A DNA stretch of 64,000 nt from Streptomyces sp. CG1 (GTDB lineage Bacteria > Actinomycetota > Actinomycetes > Streptomycetales > Streptomycetaceae), in contig NZ_CP163518.1 in assembly GCF_041080625.1 (NCBI RefSeq), positions 6,069,501 to 6,133,500 of the forward strand, read 5' to 3'. The number at the start of each line of letters is the position of its first letter. Position 1 is the first letter of the stretch. Below are positions 51,661 to 60,639 of the stretch, one piece after another. A program made the translations under genes and the position numbers. A model generated the notes under the pieces. That model saw nothing but the letters and a program-made list of their open reading frames with translations. It was not told where the DNA came from and did no database searches.

Positions 51661-53359
51661 GTCGCTGTGCGGGCGACGCCTTTGGGGCGATGGCTGCCGG
51701 ATGGGCCGGAGGAGCGGGGCGCTGTACGGCGCTGCTGGTTTGTGCGGCACGGGCGCCAAGACTGGGTGCGTGGCGTTCGCCGAGGCGCTGGATGCGCCAG
51801 GTGAGGACTTGTGCCGGTGAGCGGGCATCGTCCAGCGGGCGTTGCCCGGCTGCTTGTTGGAGCAGGTCGGCCGGATCGTGCCCCTTGCGCTGGGCGTCCG
51901 CGAGCACAGCCGTCAGTGCGTCCCAGGCGGGCTCGTCGAGGATCTGTTCAGCGTGCGCGGGCACGGTCTTGCGCAGGTGCTCGGCATAGCGGCGCGCGGT
52001 GTCGGCGGGCGGCTTGCGCTCGGCGAGTCGTGCCAGCGGGGCCGGCGCGGCCTGCCGGTAGGCGGCCTGGAGGTGGAGCAGGGTCTGCTGGGCTGCGGCG
52101 ACCTGCTGGTCGTGGTGGCGCAGAGCGCTGTGGCGGCGCACGGCGATGACGGTGAGGATCGCGGCGTCCACGAGCATCGCGATGAGGCCGTCGTCGGCGG
52201 GGTGGGTGCCCAGGGTCTTGCACGCGCCGCGCAACGCACGGGCGTGCTGGTGGTCCACGCGGGCACGGGTGTTGACCGCGTACTCGAACGCGAAGGCCGC
52301 CTTGCGCAGCTCGGCGCGGAAGTCGGTGGGGGCGAGGGCGGGCAGGGCGTAGAGGATCTCCCCGAACGCCACCAGGTGCGCCGAGGTCGGCGCGGCGGGG
52401 TCCTGGTCCTGGGCGAGGTGGTGAGGGATGCGCTCGATGGCGGCGGTGGCCTGGTGCCACGGGTTCGGCCGGGGTCGGCCTGCCGGCTGCGGGGCAGTCG
52501 GTTCGGTGGGTTCGGTGGCCAGGCGTTCTTGGATCTTGGGCAGGGACAGGTCGGTGGCGAGAGCGGTGCCGGAGTACCAGATGGGTTTGCTGTCGGCGGT
52601 GTCGCCGGGCAGGGCGACCTTGTAGCCGTTCAGGTCGCCGGAGGGCAGGGTGCGGGTTTCGACCTGCAGGCCCGCATCGGCGAGCAGGCCCAGGAACTCC
52701 TCCACGCTGTGAGCATGGGAGAGCGCGGTGCGCACCGTGAGGCGCAGCTGTTCGCGTACGGTGCGGCTGTGTCCGTTGCGGGCGGCCTTCTCCGCCTCTG
52801 CCCGGGTGGGGCGCTTGGTGGCGGGCCAGGCGTCACGATCGCGGTCGACCTGGTGGAGGCCGAAGTCGGTCTCGATCCTGGTGAGTTCGGTCATGGCGCG
52901 GTGGTAGTCGTTCCAGTTGCGCGGCGGGCGCAGGTCCCCGCGCATTTTCGTGGCGACGATGTGGATGTGGTCGTCCGCGTGGCGCACGGCGATCCAGCGG
53001 CAGCCGTCCGGATCGCCGGCGGGAGCGATGCCGGTGGCGTGAAGGACGCGGCGGGCGATGGTGGCCCACTCGGCGTCGCTCAGGGAGCGGTCCCCGGGCG
53101 CCGTGCGCAGCGAGCAGTGCCACACGTGCCCCTCCGGTGCCTGGTCACCGGCCTGCTTCACCCGCAGGTCGAGTGCCTGGACGAGCTGGTCCATCCGGTG
53201 CTCGTGGCCCGGGCTGCCCTTCGGGCCAGGGTCCGGGGCGAAGCCGTCCCAGGAGGCGACGATGTGCTGGTCGGTGTGCTCGTTGGCACGGCCTTTGTCG
53301 AACAGGTAGACCAAGACACCGCGTGTGTTGCTGCCCGGCTTGACGATGTTCGCGATCAC
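51656..53359 (-). CDS. Relaxase/mobilization nuclease (MobA/VirD2 family)
   Basis: This is a 567-aa protein starting at ATG 53359, overlapping the MobC stop (ATGA). The N-terminus is MIANIVKPGSNTRGVLVYLF. The metal-binding three-His motif is HADDHIHIVATKM (about residues 124-136), preceded by WHCSLRTAPGD. The Tyr nucleophile should be among the early Tyr residues. The C-terminal 250 residues are helical and Ala/Arg-rich. Relaxases nick oriT and pilot single-stranded DNA in conjugation. This is unusual for Streptomyces integrative elements, which mostly use double-stranded TraB transfer. Confidence 0.92.
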   Translation of the reverse strand: MIANIVKPGSNTRGVLVYLFDKGRANEHTDQHIVASWDGFAPDPGPKGSPGHEHRMDQLVQALDLRVKQAGDQAPEGHVWHCSLRTAPGDRSLSDAEWATIARRVLHATGIAPAGDPDGCRWIAVRHADDHIHIVATKMRGDLRPPRNWNDYHRAMTELTRIETDFGLHQVDRDRDAWPATKRPTRAEAEKAARNGHSRTVREQLRLTVRTALSHAHSVEEFLGLLADAGLQVETRTLPSGDLNGYKVALPGDTADSKPIWYSGTALATDLSLPKIQERLATEPTEPTAPQPAGRPRPNPWHQATAAIERIPHHLAQDQDPAAPTSAHLVAFGEILYALPALAPTDFRAELRKAAFAFEYAVNTRARVDHQHARALRGACKTLGTHPADDGLIAMLVDAAILTVIAVRRHSALRHHDQQVAAAQQTLLHLQAAYRQAAPAPLARLAERKPPADTARRYAEHLRKTVPAHAEQILDEPAWDALTAVLADAQRKGHDPADLLQQAAGQRPLDDARSPAQVLTWRIQRLGERHAPSLGARAAQTSSAVQRPAPPAHPAAIAPKASPAQRR

Positions 53360-54024
53360 GCCCGGCCCGCCTTCTGCCCTGCCGCCCGGTAGGCGGCCTC
53401 GTCCACGGCCCGCGCTGCGTCCCGGGCAGTGGCCACAAGGCGTTCGGCCCGCTCCAGGACGGCGGCGTCCACAGGGTGTGGATCTCCGCCGGAGTTGAGG
53501 CGGCGGGCGATCTGGTTGACGTTGTTGCCGATCCGGGCGATCTGGGTGCGCAGGGCGGCGAACTCGTCGATCACGTCGTCGTAGACCGTGCGCTGATCAG
53601 GCAGGTGTTCCTCGCCGTTGACGAAGGCCATCACGACCGCGCCGACCAGGTGCGCGCCGGTGATGTGCAACGACTTCGCCCTGGCCAGGATCTTTGCCTT
53701 CTCCTCGCCGCTGTAGCGGGCATCGACACGCTCCTTGCGCTGACCGTCACTGCTGGCTTCGCGGCGGCGGGCGACACGGTAGAGCGCGGCTTCATCGCCG
53801 GCACGCACAACGGCAGACGGCAGCTGCCCGGCGTCAACAGCGCCACCCACCCCCTCCTGCTCCGGCACGCCCTCGTGCCGGAGCCCCTCCTCCGCCACCC
53901 CCGGGGCGGAGGAGTCCGCGTCGGACCGGCCCCTGGACGGTCCGACGCCATTGCTTGCTGCGCTGATGAGGCCGGTGGTCATCTCCTGCTGAGGGGTGGG
54001 GAGGTGGTGGTGCGGGTCGTGCAT
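53356..54024 (-). CDS. mobC: MobC-family mobilization accessory protein
   Basis: This is a 222-aa protein from ATG 54024; the frame is open to 54165. The C-terminal MobC domain is clear: RYSGEEKAKILARAKSLHITGAHLVG and LRTQIARIGNNVNQIARRLN. The N-terminal about 95 residues are low-complexity. MobC proteins bind near oriT, help melt DNA and recruit the relaxase, which is encoded downstream with an overlapping start. Confidence 0.88.
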   Translation of the reverse strand: MHDPHHHLPTPQQEMTTGLISAASNGVGPSRGRSDADSSAPGVAEEGLRHEGVPEQEGVGGAVDAGQLPSAVVRAGDEAALYRVARRREASSDGQRKERVDARYSGEEKAKILARAKSLHITGAHLVGAVVMAFVNGEEHLPDQRTVYDDVIDEFAALRTQIARIGNNVNQIARRLNSGGDPHPVDAAVLERAERLVATARDAARAVDEAAYRAAGQKAGRA

Positions 54025-54151
54025 GGATCGGTTCTCCGTGGGGTGCTGGTGCCGGGGGTTTCGCTGTGCGCGGCTCCCGTGTCCCGCGCTTGTCTGCCCG
54101 GGGCACGGGGTGAGCCGGAAAGGGGTGGGGCGATCGGTACGTTTGCGGGGG

Positions 54152-55264
54152 TCAGGCGGTGCCAACGGAGGCCGTGCCGAGTTCCTTCTGCCGCTGGGAG
54201 GCGGCTTCGTCGAGCCCGTCGAGAGGCCCGGTCTCGGAGCTGTCGTACGCGATGGGCTCGGCCCGGCTGGCGCGCTCGGCCTGCAGTTGGTCGCGCACGT
54301 CGCGGGCGGGCTTTTGACCGATCCGTAGTTCGATGCGCAGACGCTCGGCGGTCAGCCGGTCGTCGCTCCAGTCGGCGGTCAGGAGTCGGGCCTCGTCGAG
54401 GACTTCGGCTTTGGAGCGGGTGCGGATGCGGTCGGCGGTCGACTTGGCGGTGGCGGGGACCCGACTGGTCGCCCGACGCGGGGCGGCTTTGGCCGACTCC
54501 ACCACGGTGGCCGACCGGGGCGGTCGGGTAGCGGGGGCCGACTCGTCGGCCTCGGTCGGCCTCGTCACGGGTGCCTCGGCGGCCTTCACGGGGGTCGACT
54601 CGGTCGGCTGCTCGGGGGTCGATTCGGCCTGGTCAGACCTCGACCGTGCGCTCTGCTCGTCAGCCTGCTGGCTTGCCGACTGGGCGGAGGCTGCTTCGGC
54701 GGGGTCGGCCGACTCGGGGTTGTGGTGCAGCACCTTCGCCACGAGGTCCGACCCGAAGTAGATCGACCCGACTGGGAGCGAGGTCGCCAGCAGTACGAGG
54801 GCCCAGTTCACAGGGTCGCAGTCGGCTAGTCGGCCCCACCGAGCCGATGCGGTGTGCAGGGCCGGCACGAGGCCGTGCACGTAGTTCAACAGAAGGCTGG
54901 CGATCGCGTAGGTCGCCAGGACCCGCAGCGCGAACTTCCGGTCGGTACCGGTCAGCACGAGCGTGGCGACCAGCGCGAGGGCCATCAGCCCGTCGACAAC
55001 GATCGGGTAGAGCAGGGCGGCGGTGGAGTCGGCGCCGATGACGCGGGCCACGTCGGACAGCGCGTTCCACGAGACCCGGAAGGCCATGAGGACGACGGCC
55101 ACCAAGCCGACAACGAGGGTGATGTGCCCGTTGCGGTTGACGCGACGGCCCCCAGCGGGTGCGAGGGCTCGGCGGCCAGGGCGAGCGGGAGCAGGGCGAT
55201 GCCGGCGCGGAGGCTGCGGCTGCCGCGTATGGCTGCCGGAGGCTATCGGGGCAGGGGAGGGCAA
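54152..55264 (-). CDS. DUF2637 membrane protein (Spd-like) with DNA-binding-like tail
   Basis: This is a 370-aa protein. The start is TTG 55264 with GGAG 9 bases upstream; there is no ATG or GTG before the conserved region. Residues about 47-180 are DUF2637 with four membrane helices (ITLVVGLVAVVLMAFRVSWNAL, ALLYPIVVDGLMALALVATLVL, ALRVLATYAIASLLLNYVHG, WALVLLATSLPVGSIYF). A Pro/Glu/Ala linker leads to a helical C-terminus (AEVLDEARLLTADWSDDRLTAERLRIELRIG) that looks like a winged helix. DUF2637 proteins are common in actinobacterial plasmids and act in transfer or spread. Confidence 0.85.
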   Translation of the reverse strand: MPSPAPIASGSHTRQPQPPRRHRPAPARPGRRALAPAGGRRVNRNGHITLVVGLVAVVLMAFRVSWNALSDVARVIGADSTAALLYPIVVDGLMALALVATLVLTGTDRKFALRVLATYAIASLLLNYVHGLVPALHTASARWGRLADCDPVNWALVLLATSLPVGSIYFGSDLVAKVLHHNPESADPAEAASAQSASQQADEQSARSRSDQAESTPEQPTESTPVKAAEAPVTRPTEADESAPATRPPRSATVVESAKAAPRRATSRVPATAKSTADRIRTRSKAEVLDEARLLTADWSDDRLTAERLRIELRIGQKPARDVRDQLQAERASRAEPIAYDSSETGPLDGLDEAASQRQKELGTASVGTA

Positions 55265-55362
55265 GTCAGTTATCTCCAGGGGTGATGCGGTGGGGCGGAA
55301 GCGCGGGAAGTCAGGGGCGCGACGGCGGTCCCCGAGGGCGGGCGGGGCGTGTGTGTGAACGC

Positions 55363-56073
55363 CTACGCAGGCCGATCAGAGCCGGTCGGCGACGGCGAGC
55401 TGGCAGACCGAGGTGTCGCAGCTGACCCACTGCCCGTTTTCGGGCTCTGCTCGAGGGGACCGGAGCGGTCCGTGAACCGCTCGCGCCCATCTCGGCAAGA
55501 TGCGGCTGCCATTGCGCGGGACGCGGAGCCGGGCGTGCGGTGCCGCTGGTCGATTCCCGCGGTCAGGCTCCACAGCGCGGCTGCCATCACCGGGCCGAAG
55601 AAGGCGCTCCAGGTGCCGCCGACGAGGCCGAACTCGGCGTAGGCGGGGATGGACAGCACGGCGGCGATCATCCACAGCATGGCGGCGGGGAGGCCAGCGG
55701 CGTGCCGTGGTTCGTGCAGGTTCTTGTGGGCCATCGCGGCGCTGGCCACCATGCCGAGTTCCCCGGCGGCGAAGAGGGCGATGCGCTCGGGGGTGTTGTG
55801 TATGTCGAGGTAGTCGGCGGCGAACCGCCAACTGGTGTGCGCGCTGACGATGGTGCAGCCGAACGCGGCGACGGCTGTGACCCGGACAGCGGCGGTGCCC
55901 CGTCGCCGCCCGTTACCGGGCTTTCGGACGTGCTGCCACAGCGACCAGCCAGCGGCAAGGGCGGCGGAGATGAGGAGCAGGCATATGGCTGCAGCGGGCG
56001 AGGCGAGCCAGTGTGCCGGGAAGGATGTGCCGGTCTCTTCGGTGCTCTGGAGCGTGGTGTTGCCGGGTGTCAT
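55363..56073 (-). CDS. Four-helix membrane protein of the element
   Basis: This is a 236-aa protein. ATG 56073 is preferred to ATG 56088. Four hydrophobic segments: PAAAICLLLISAALAAGWSLW, VTAVAAFGCTIVSAHTSW, ALFAAGELGMVASAAMA and AAMLWMIAAVLSIPAYAEFG, then a soluble tail. It resembles the second small membrane protein often found next to DUF2637 in Streptomyces elements. A role in transfer is inferred. Confidence 0.75.
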   Translation of the reverse strand: MTPGNTTLQSTEETGTSFPAHWLASPAAAICLLLISAALAAGWSLWQHVRKPGNGRRRGTAAVRVTAVAAFGCTIVSAHTSWRFAADYLDIHNTPERIALFAAGELGMVASAAMAHKNLHEPRHAAGLPAAMLWMIAAVLSIPAYAEFGLVGGTWSAFFGPVMAAALWSLTAGIDQRHRTPGSASRAMAAASCRDGRERFTDRSGPLEQSPKTGSGSAATPRSASSPSPTGSDRPA

Positions 56074-56164
56074 GCAGGGGTTCTCCAAGGGGCCGCGCGG
56101 TCGAGGGCATGCCTGTGCGTGGGCGGGGTGAGGCAGGGGGCGGGAAGGGAAGGCGCGGCTGCCG

Positions 56165-56863
56165 TCAGGCGGCGGGCGCGGTGTGGCGTCGTCGGTCGGG
56201 GCCGGTGAGGATGACGCGTTCGGTCATCTCGGCGAGGCGGGAGGCGACGCGGTCGCCGAGGGTGGTGCGTAGCTCGGCGGTCGGGAGGTTGGTGGTGATG
56301 AGGGTGGGGAGCATGTGCTCGTACCGGTGGTTGATGAGCCGGTAGGTCAGCTCCTCGGTCCACTCGCTGGTCTTGGCCGCGCCGAGGTCGTCCAGGAGCA
56401 GCAGCGGGCAGCGCGCCAGCATCTGCAGATCCCGTTCGGCGTCGTGGCCCGCGCGGGGGCGCAGGCGGGCGTGGAGATCGGCGGTGGTGGTCGCTTCCCA
56501 GCGAAGGCGGACGCCACGGCTGAGCAGGCCGCGGACGGCGCCGTATGCCTGGTAGGTCTTGCCGGTGCCGGTGGGGCCGGCGAGCAGCAGCGACGGGCCC
56601 TCGGCGATGCCGGGTCCGCCGGGGCCGGGGCGTCCTGCGCGGGCGATCTCCTCGGCCCAGGCGGTGACCTGCGGGTGGTCGGCCAGGGCGCGGCGGTAGC
56701 GGGCGGGGATCCGGGCATCGGCGAGCTCCAGCGCGGTGACTGGTTCGGTCGGGGGCTCCGCGGCGGCGGTGGCAGGGTCGATGCCGCGGCTGGCCAGGAT
56801 GCCGTTGAGCCGGTCGGCGAGGGGGCCGACCCGGTGCGGCTCTCGGGTGAGGGTGGCGGTCAG
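56165..56863 (-). CDS. DnaC/IstB-like ATP-binding protein with CTG start
   Basis: This is a 232-aa protein read from CTG 56863. That codon overlaps the upstream stop (CTGA) and has GGAGG 6 bases upstream. No ATG, GTG or TTG exists in frame until codon 148, so usual start rules miss the ATPase core. The P-loop is LLAGPTGTGKTYQA and Walker B is CPLLLLDDLGAAKTSE, then sensor 1 LITTNLPTAELR and arginine finger DRVASRLAEM. It is a helicase loader or partner of the replication protein encoded upstream. Confidence 0.85.
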   Translation of the reverse strand: MTATLTREPHRVGPLADRLNGILASRGIDPATAAAEPPTEPVTALELADARIPARYRRALADHPQVTAWAEEIARAGRPGPGGPGIAEGPSLLLAGPTGTGKTYQAYGAVRGLLSRGVRLRWEATTTADLHARLRPRAGHDAERDLQMLARCPLLLLDDLGAAKTSEWTEELTYRLINHRYEHMLPTLITTNLPTAELRTTLGDRVASRLAEMTERVILTGPDRRRHTAPAA

Positions 56864-57798
56864 AGGTCACCTCCGAAGGCGGCTTCGACGTCGGTCGGGT
56901 TTGTCCATGCCCTGTGGGCAACCGGTGCGGTCAGCATGGTGGTGGCGTTCATGGCCTCGTGCACGAGGCTGGGCAGGGTGCTGGGGTGCAGGCCCTTGGA
57001 ACGGTGCCGTTCGAGTCCGGCCCGGATGTGCGCGGGGGCGATGCCCTCGTCGAGCAGTTTGCGTACCTGTTGGCCGAGATGGCCCAGGACGTCCTTGGGC
57101 GGGCGGTGTGTGCAGGCGGCGGCGTACTCGGCGATGAGTTGCTGGGCCGAGACGGAGTCGGGTGCGTGGGCGCTTGCGCCCCCCGAAGGGGTATCTCCTA
57201 GATCCATGATCCTAGGTCCTAGATCCGGACCGTGAGGCATCATCGCTCCCTCACTGAGTCCTCCCCGCACCTTTCCGGACGGCTCCGTGAAATCGCTCTG
57301 ACCTGCGACTTCGTCATCGGCGCCGGAGTTCACTGCAGGCTCGAACCCTTGCCCGGAGCCTTCACGGAGCACTCCGTGAGGCTGCGGTGTGGGCTCCGTG
57401 AGGCCGACTCGCGCAGCCATCGTGGCGACGCGCGGCGCGGTGCCGGTCGGGGCGTCGTGGTGCGGGCAGGCGGGGAGGCGGCTCTTGCTGGGCCGGTTGA
57501 TCTTCTGGTGCTGCTGCCAGGTGAGGACGTGCAGGTAGCGCTTGTGGTCCGGGGCCTTGTAGCGGCAGATCAGGCCGGCGTCGGCGAGCTGGGCGAGGTC
57601 CTTCTCCACGCCCGCGGGCGTGTGCTCGGGGCGCAGGACCCACAACTGTCCGGCGATGATCGCCGCGTGGTCGCGGTGCCGGCCCTGGTCGTCAGCCTGG
57701 GTGAGCAGGCCGAAGAAGGTCCGCTCGGCGGTTAGGGAGACGACGGCCAGCGACTCGGAGACGAAGGCTTCCGGCTTGATGGTGCGGATTCGTGCCAA
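56860..57798 (-). CDS. DnaD-like/winged-helix replication protein
   Basis: This is a 312-aa protein. The N-terminal ARIRTIKPEAFVSESLAVVSLTAERTFFGLLTQADDQGR is the standard phage/plasmid replication module in actinobacteria; LAQLADAGLICRYKAPDHKRYLHVLTW completes a winged helix. A disordered linker follows, then a DnaD-like helical domain (QQLIAEYAAACTHRPPKDVLG). It is coupled to the DnaC-like ATPase, forming an initiator and loader pair for replication of the element. Confidence 0.8.
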   Translation of the reverse strand: MARIRTIKPEAFVSESLAVVSLTAERTFFGLLTQADDQGRHRDHAAIIAGQLWVLRPEHTPAGVEKDLAQLADAGLICRYKAPDHKRYLHVLTWQQHQKINRPSKSRLPACPHHDAPTGTAPRVATMAARVGLTEPTPQPHGVLREGSGQGFEPAVNSGADDEVAGQSDFTEPSGKVRGGLSEGAMMPHGPDLGPRIMDLGDTPSGGASAHAPDSVSAQQLIAEYAAACTHRPPKDVLGHLGQQVRKLLDEGIAPAHIRAGLERHRSKGLHPSTLPSLVHEAMNATTMLTAPVAHRAWTNPTDVEAAFGGDL

Positions 57799-58621
57799 GA
57801 GGGCGGGTCCTCACTCGGTGGCCGGCGGGCGGGATGCCCATGGCTCACCGTCGGTCGGGGCGGCGGTAGGGATGTGAAGGGCGGGGAGGGGGCCGGCTGT
57901 TGGCGCGGGGCGCACTGATGGCCGCTCGCGCTTTCCGGGGGTGACGTCAACACAGCCACACTCGTGCTGCACAAGTCCAGCCCAATCCGGCGCAATCTCT
58001 GACGGCAGAAAGGCTGCTGGAAATCGAGTTCGGTGAGGGCGGTGCGAAAACCGTAGGGCACGATCGCCGGTTGACGAAATAGTTGCCCCGAACGACGATC
58101 AAGAAGGATCACATCGGCAAGCCGTTGACGTGTCAGCGACGGCGAAGCCGCGACGCAACACCCCACGTCAGGAGACCATCGGCAGGGTGTAGGTGTGAGG
58201 CCGTGCGACACCGGACCGGGAGTGGAGACAAGCCCCGCCGGCCGTCCGTGCAGGGCGGAACATAGCGGACGATCCCTGGTTACCGAAACCGGCGAATGCC
58301 CGCCACAAGCGGAGTCGCGGCAGCACGTTCTCTGGAAAAGGCCCCATGGGAATATGGGCGCCCGCACCATCGAAATCCTCCGCACCGAACACGATCTCTC
58401 TCAGCATCGGTTGGCCGGCCGTGTCACGGCCTTCGGCCGTCCGGTAGTCCGGAAGCGGCTCCGGACTACCGGTAGCCCAAGGCCGCAAAGGCGCGTCCGC
58501 AACGCCGTCGCACAGCGCACGGCGTTGAGGGCCCGAGACGACATCACATCCGGTGAGTCCTGCGGCAGTACTCGCCCCTGGGCTGGCGTTCCTAGGTCTG
58601 GCCCCGAGGGGAGGTGCTGCG
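57799..58621. other. 823-bp non-coding stretch, candidate replication origin
   Basis: No coding frame is convincing. It lies upstream of the replication genes and contains a 13-bp perfect inverted repeat (58441-58472) and other short palindromes, as expected for an origin or a regulatory region. No iteron-like tandem repeats were seen. Confidence 0.5.
58441..58472. repeat. 13-bp perfect inverted repeat with AGCGGC loop
   Basis: CCGGTAGTCCGGA (58441-58453) and TCCGGACTACCGG (58460-58472) enclose a 6-nt loop. It lies inside the non-coding stretch between the replication and ParB-like genes. It could be an origin hairpin, an oriT or a terminator for the ParB-like gene. Confidence 0.65.
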
Positions 58622-59524
58622 TCAGACCAGGGTGGTCAGGCTTAGGGCGAGGGAGCGGGCCTCGGGGGTGAGGCCGCCGAGGACGTCCCGGGCGTAGGGG
58701 GTGCCGGGGCGGTCGGCGAGGTCTTGGACGGCAGCCCAGTTCTCGGCGATCACCCGGAGGGCCTGCTGTGCTTGGTGGATGGCGTCCCGCCGGTGGGTGA
58801 GGAACTGTTCGGCGCGCTCGTGGCCCTCGCTCCAGGTGATCTCTCCCTGTTCGACGAGCTGGACCAGAGGAGGGGCAGGGTCGCCGTCGGCGAGGCGGAG
58901 AGCATCGGTGAGCTTCACGGACTGCCGGAGCCGTTCCTCGTGTTCCCGCTGGTCGAGTGCCGCCGTGGCGTCGTCGAGGGTGAGGAGGCCCTCGGTGACC
59001 TGTTCTGCGAGGTCGGGAGCGTGCTCGCGCAGGCGGGCGTACTGGGCCTGGATCGCGGCGGCGCGGGCCTTGTTATCGCGGACGGTGCTGTAGGCGGCGT
59101 CGAGGCTGATGGCGCCGATGCGGACCTGTTCGGCGAGGTGGGGGGCGTGCTGGAGGACCGTGGTCGCGTTGGAGAGGCGGGTCAGGCTGATGCTGTGCAG
59201 CTTGGCGTGATGCCGCAGTGGGTGTTCCGAAAAGGAACGGGCGATCGCGATGATCATGGCCTGCTGACCTTTGCTGATGTGCCGGCGGTACAGGTTGTGG
59301 GAGAGGATCACCCCCTTGGGGTCTTTGCCGGTGTAGGTGGTGAAGCGGGGCTTGACGCCGGCGATCTCGCAGGCGGCGAGACGGTTGCGGCCGTCGAGGA
59401 GGACGCCGTCGGCGTCGAGGACGATCGGCTCGTGCTGGCCGTCGGTCTTGATGGACTCGGCGAGGTCGTGCAGCTCGTCCTTGCCGAGCTTCGGGAACAT
59501 GGTGGCGGTGGGGTGGATCTTCAG
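58622..59524 (-). CDS. ParB N-terminal domain protein, probable CTG start
   Basis: This is a 300-aa protein if read from CTG 59524, which has AAGGA 8 bases upstream. ATG 59500 would cut into the conserved ParB opening KIHPTATMFPKLGKDELHDLAE. The ParB box continues as HEPIVLDADGVLLDGRNRLAAC. The C-terminal part holds repeated helices with ISLDAAYSTVRDNKARAAAIQ and LLTLDDATAALDQ. It probably takes part in partition or regulation of the integrated element. Alone, without ParA, it may act as a DNA-binding regulator. Confidence 0.75.
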   Translation of the reverse strand: MKIHPTATMFPKLGKDELHDLAESIKTDGQHEPIVLDADGVLLDGRNRLAACEIAGVKPRFTTYTGKDPKGVILSHNLYRRHISKGQQAMIIAIARSFSEHPLRHHAKLHSISLTRLSNATTVLQHAPHLAEQVRIGAISLDAAYSTVRDNKARAAAIQAQYARLREHAPDLAEQVTEGLLTLDDATAALDQREHEERLRQSVKLTDALRLADGDPAPPLVQLVEQGEITWSEGHERAEQFLTHRRDAIHQAQQALRVIAENWAAVQDLADRPGTPYARDVLGGLTPEARSLALSLTTLV

Positions 59525-59618
59525 GGCGGGTTCCTTCTGGATGCGGAGTCTGTGGCCCTCGGCGTTGGCGCGTTGGGCGGCTTTGTTGCCCGCGTCAAGC
59601 GCGGGGGCAGGTGCGGGG

Positions 59619-59861
59619 TCAGGCCGTGAGGTCGTACGACGCCTGGGCGTCCAGCCAGGCGTCTACCTCCTGCCAGCGGTAGCGCAGGTGACGGCCGACC
59701 TTGTGGACGTTCGGGCCGGTGCCCCGGTACTTCCACTGGTAGAGCGTTTTCACCGGCACTCCGAGGTGCACGGCGACCTCGGCGGGAGTGGCGAGCCGGC
59801 CGCGCGGGGCGGTGGCAGAGGTGGCAGGGGCGTTGGTGCTACGGGGAGGGGTCTTCGACAC
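59619..59861 (-). CDS. xis: Excisionase-like MerR/HTH_17 protein
   Basis: This is an 80-aa protein whose LATPAEVAVHLGVPVKTLYQWKYRGTG is the winged helix of excisionases, followed by KVGRHLRYRWQEVDAWLDA. It is transcribed divergently from the integrase across an about 780-bp region rich in palindromes. It directs excision of the element together with the integrase. Confidence 0.9.
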   Translation of the reverse strand: MSKTPPRSTNAPATSATAPRGRLATPAEVAVHLGVPVKTLYQWKYRGTGPNVHKVGRHLRYRWQEVDAWLDAQASYDLTA

Positions 59862-60038
59862 AGGGCTCCATTTCGGTCTTGGACAAGGGGCCGGGACAGC
59901 CCAGCCACACCACTCGGCGAGAAGTCCAGAGTTGCCTCCGAAACCCTCCGCAAGTTCTCTCGGTGCGACCGGGGAGACAAAAACAGTAAGCCCGGATAGG
60001 CCGTTGCCGAAATCGCTCCCGCAGTGCCTGAAAAACCT

Positions 60039-60101
60039 GTGCCGGAATCCGGTACCCCGGGGTGCCGGATTCCGGCACAGGGGGTCAGATTCTGACCCCC
60101 C
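60039..60101. promoter_or_regulatory. Two adjacent strong palindromes between xis and int
   Basis: GTGCCGGAATCCGG (60039-60052) pairs with 60065-60078 (14 bp), and its loop contains ACCCCGGGGT. Immediately next, GGGGGTCAG (60080-60088) pairs with CTGACCCCC (60092-60100). GTGCCGGAAT recurs near 60243. The rest of 59862-60639 shows no gene. It is likely a control or recombination-accessory region. Confidence 0.6.
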
Positions 60102-60639
60102 TCACAGCTCAGAGATGCTGCCCAGCAGTCAGGAGTGGCACGGTCAGACCGCCGGACACTGCGCCTGATAACGGCTCAAATCGCCCATTTTTGAAACGCG
60201 GGGGGGAATGTAGCACGGCCTCCCCGAGAAAGTGCCTCGCGATGTGCCGGAATTCGATGAGATGAACGCCACTCCGCCTCCGAGCGACTATTGCAGAGTT
60301 TGTGAGTAAACCCTTGCGGAGATACCCGTCTGCAAGTTACAGCTAACTGCCATGGCAACCCGACCTGTCGAAATAGGCCCCGCCGGCCTCCACGCCGCCC
60401 GCGCCATCGAGCACCTACGCCTCGTGCACGCCCTGACTCGGCACCACCTCGCCGCTCGATAACCAACACCGCGCTCAGCCGTACCGAACGCGCCCGCCGC
60501 CGCTGCGATATCGACGACCTCGTCGCGATCGCCACCGCCCCTCGGTGCCCCGCCCGTAGCCCTGCTGCTCCCGTGGTCGACGCACGCCGCCGCGTCCCAC
60601 AGCACCGCCGATTCCCTCACCCCACCCAGGAGGCCCTTC

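Noticed and set aside
57732..58385. 217-aa minus-strand open frame in the putative origin region
   Set aside because: Composition is irregular, there is no family resemblance, and it overlaps the start of the replication gene in another frame.
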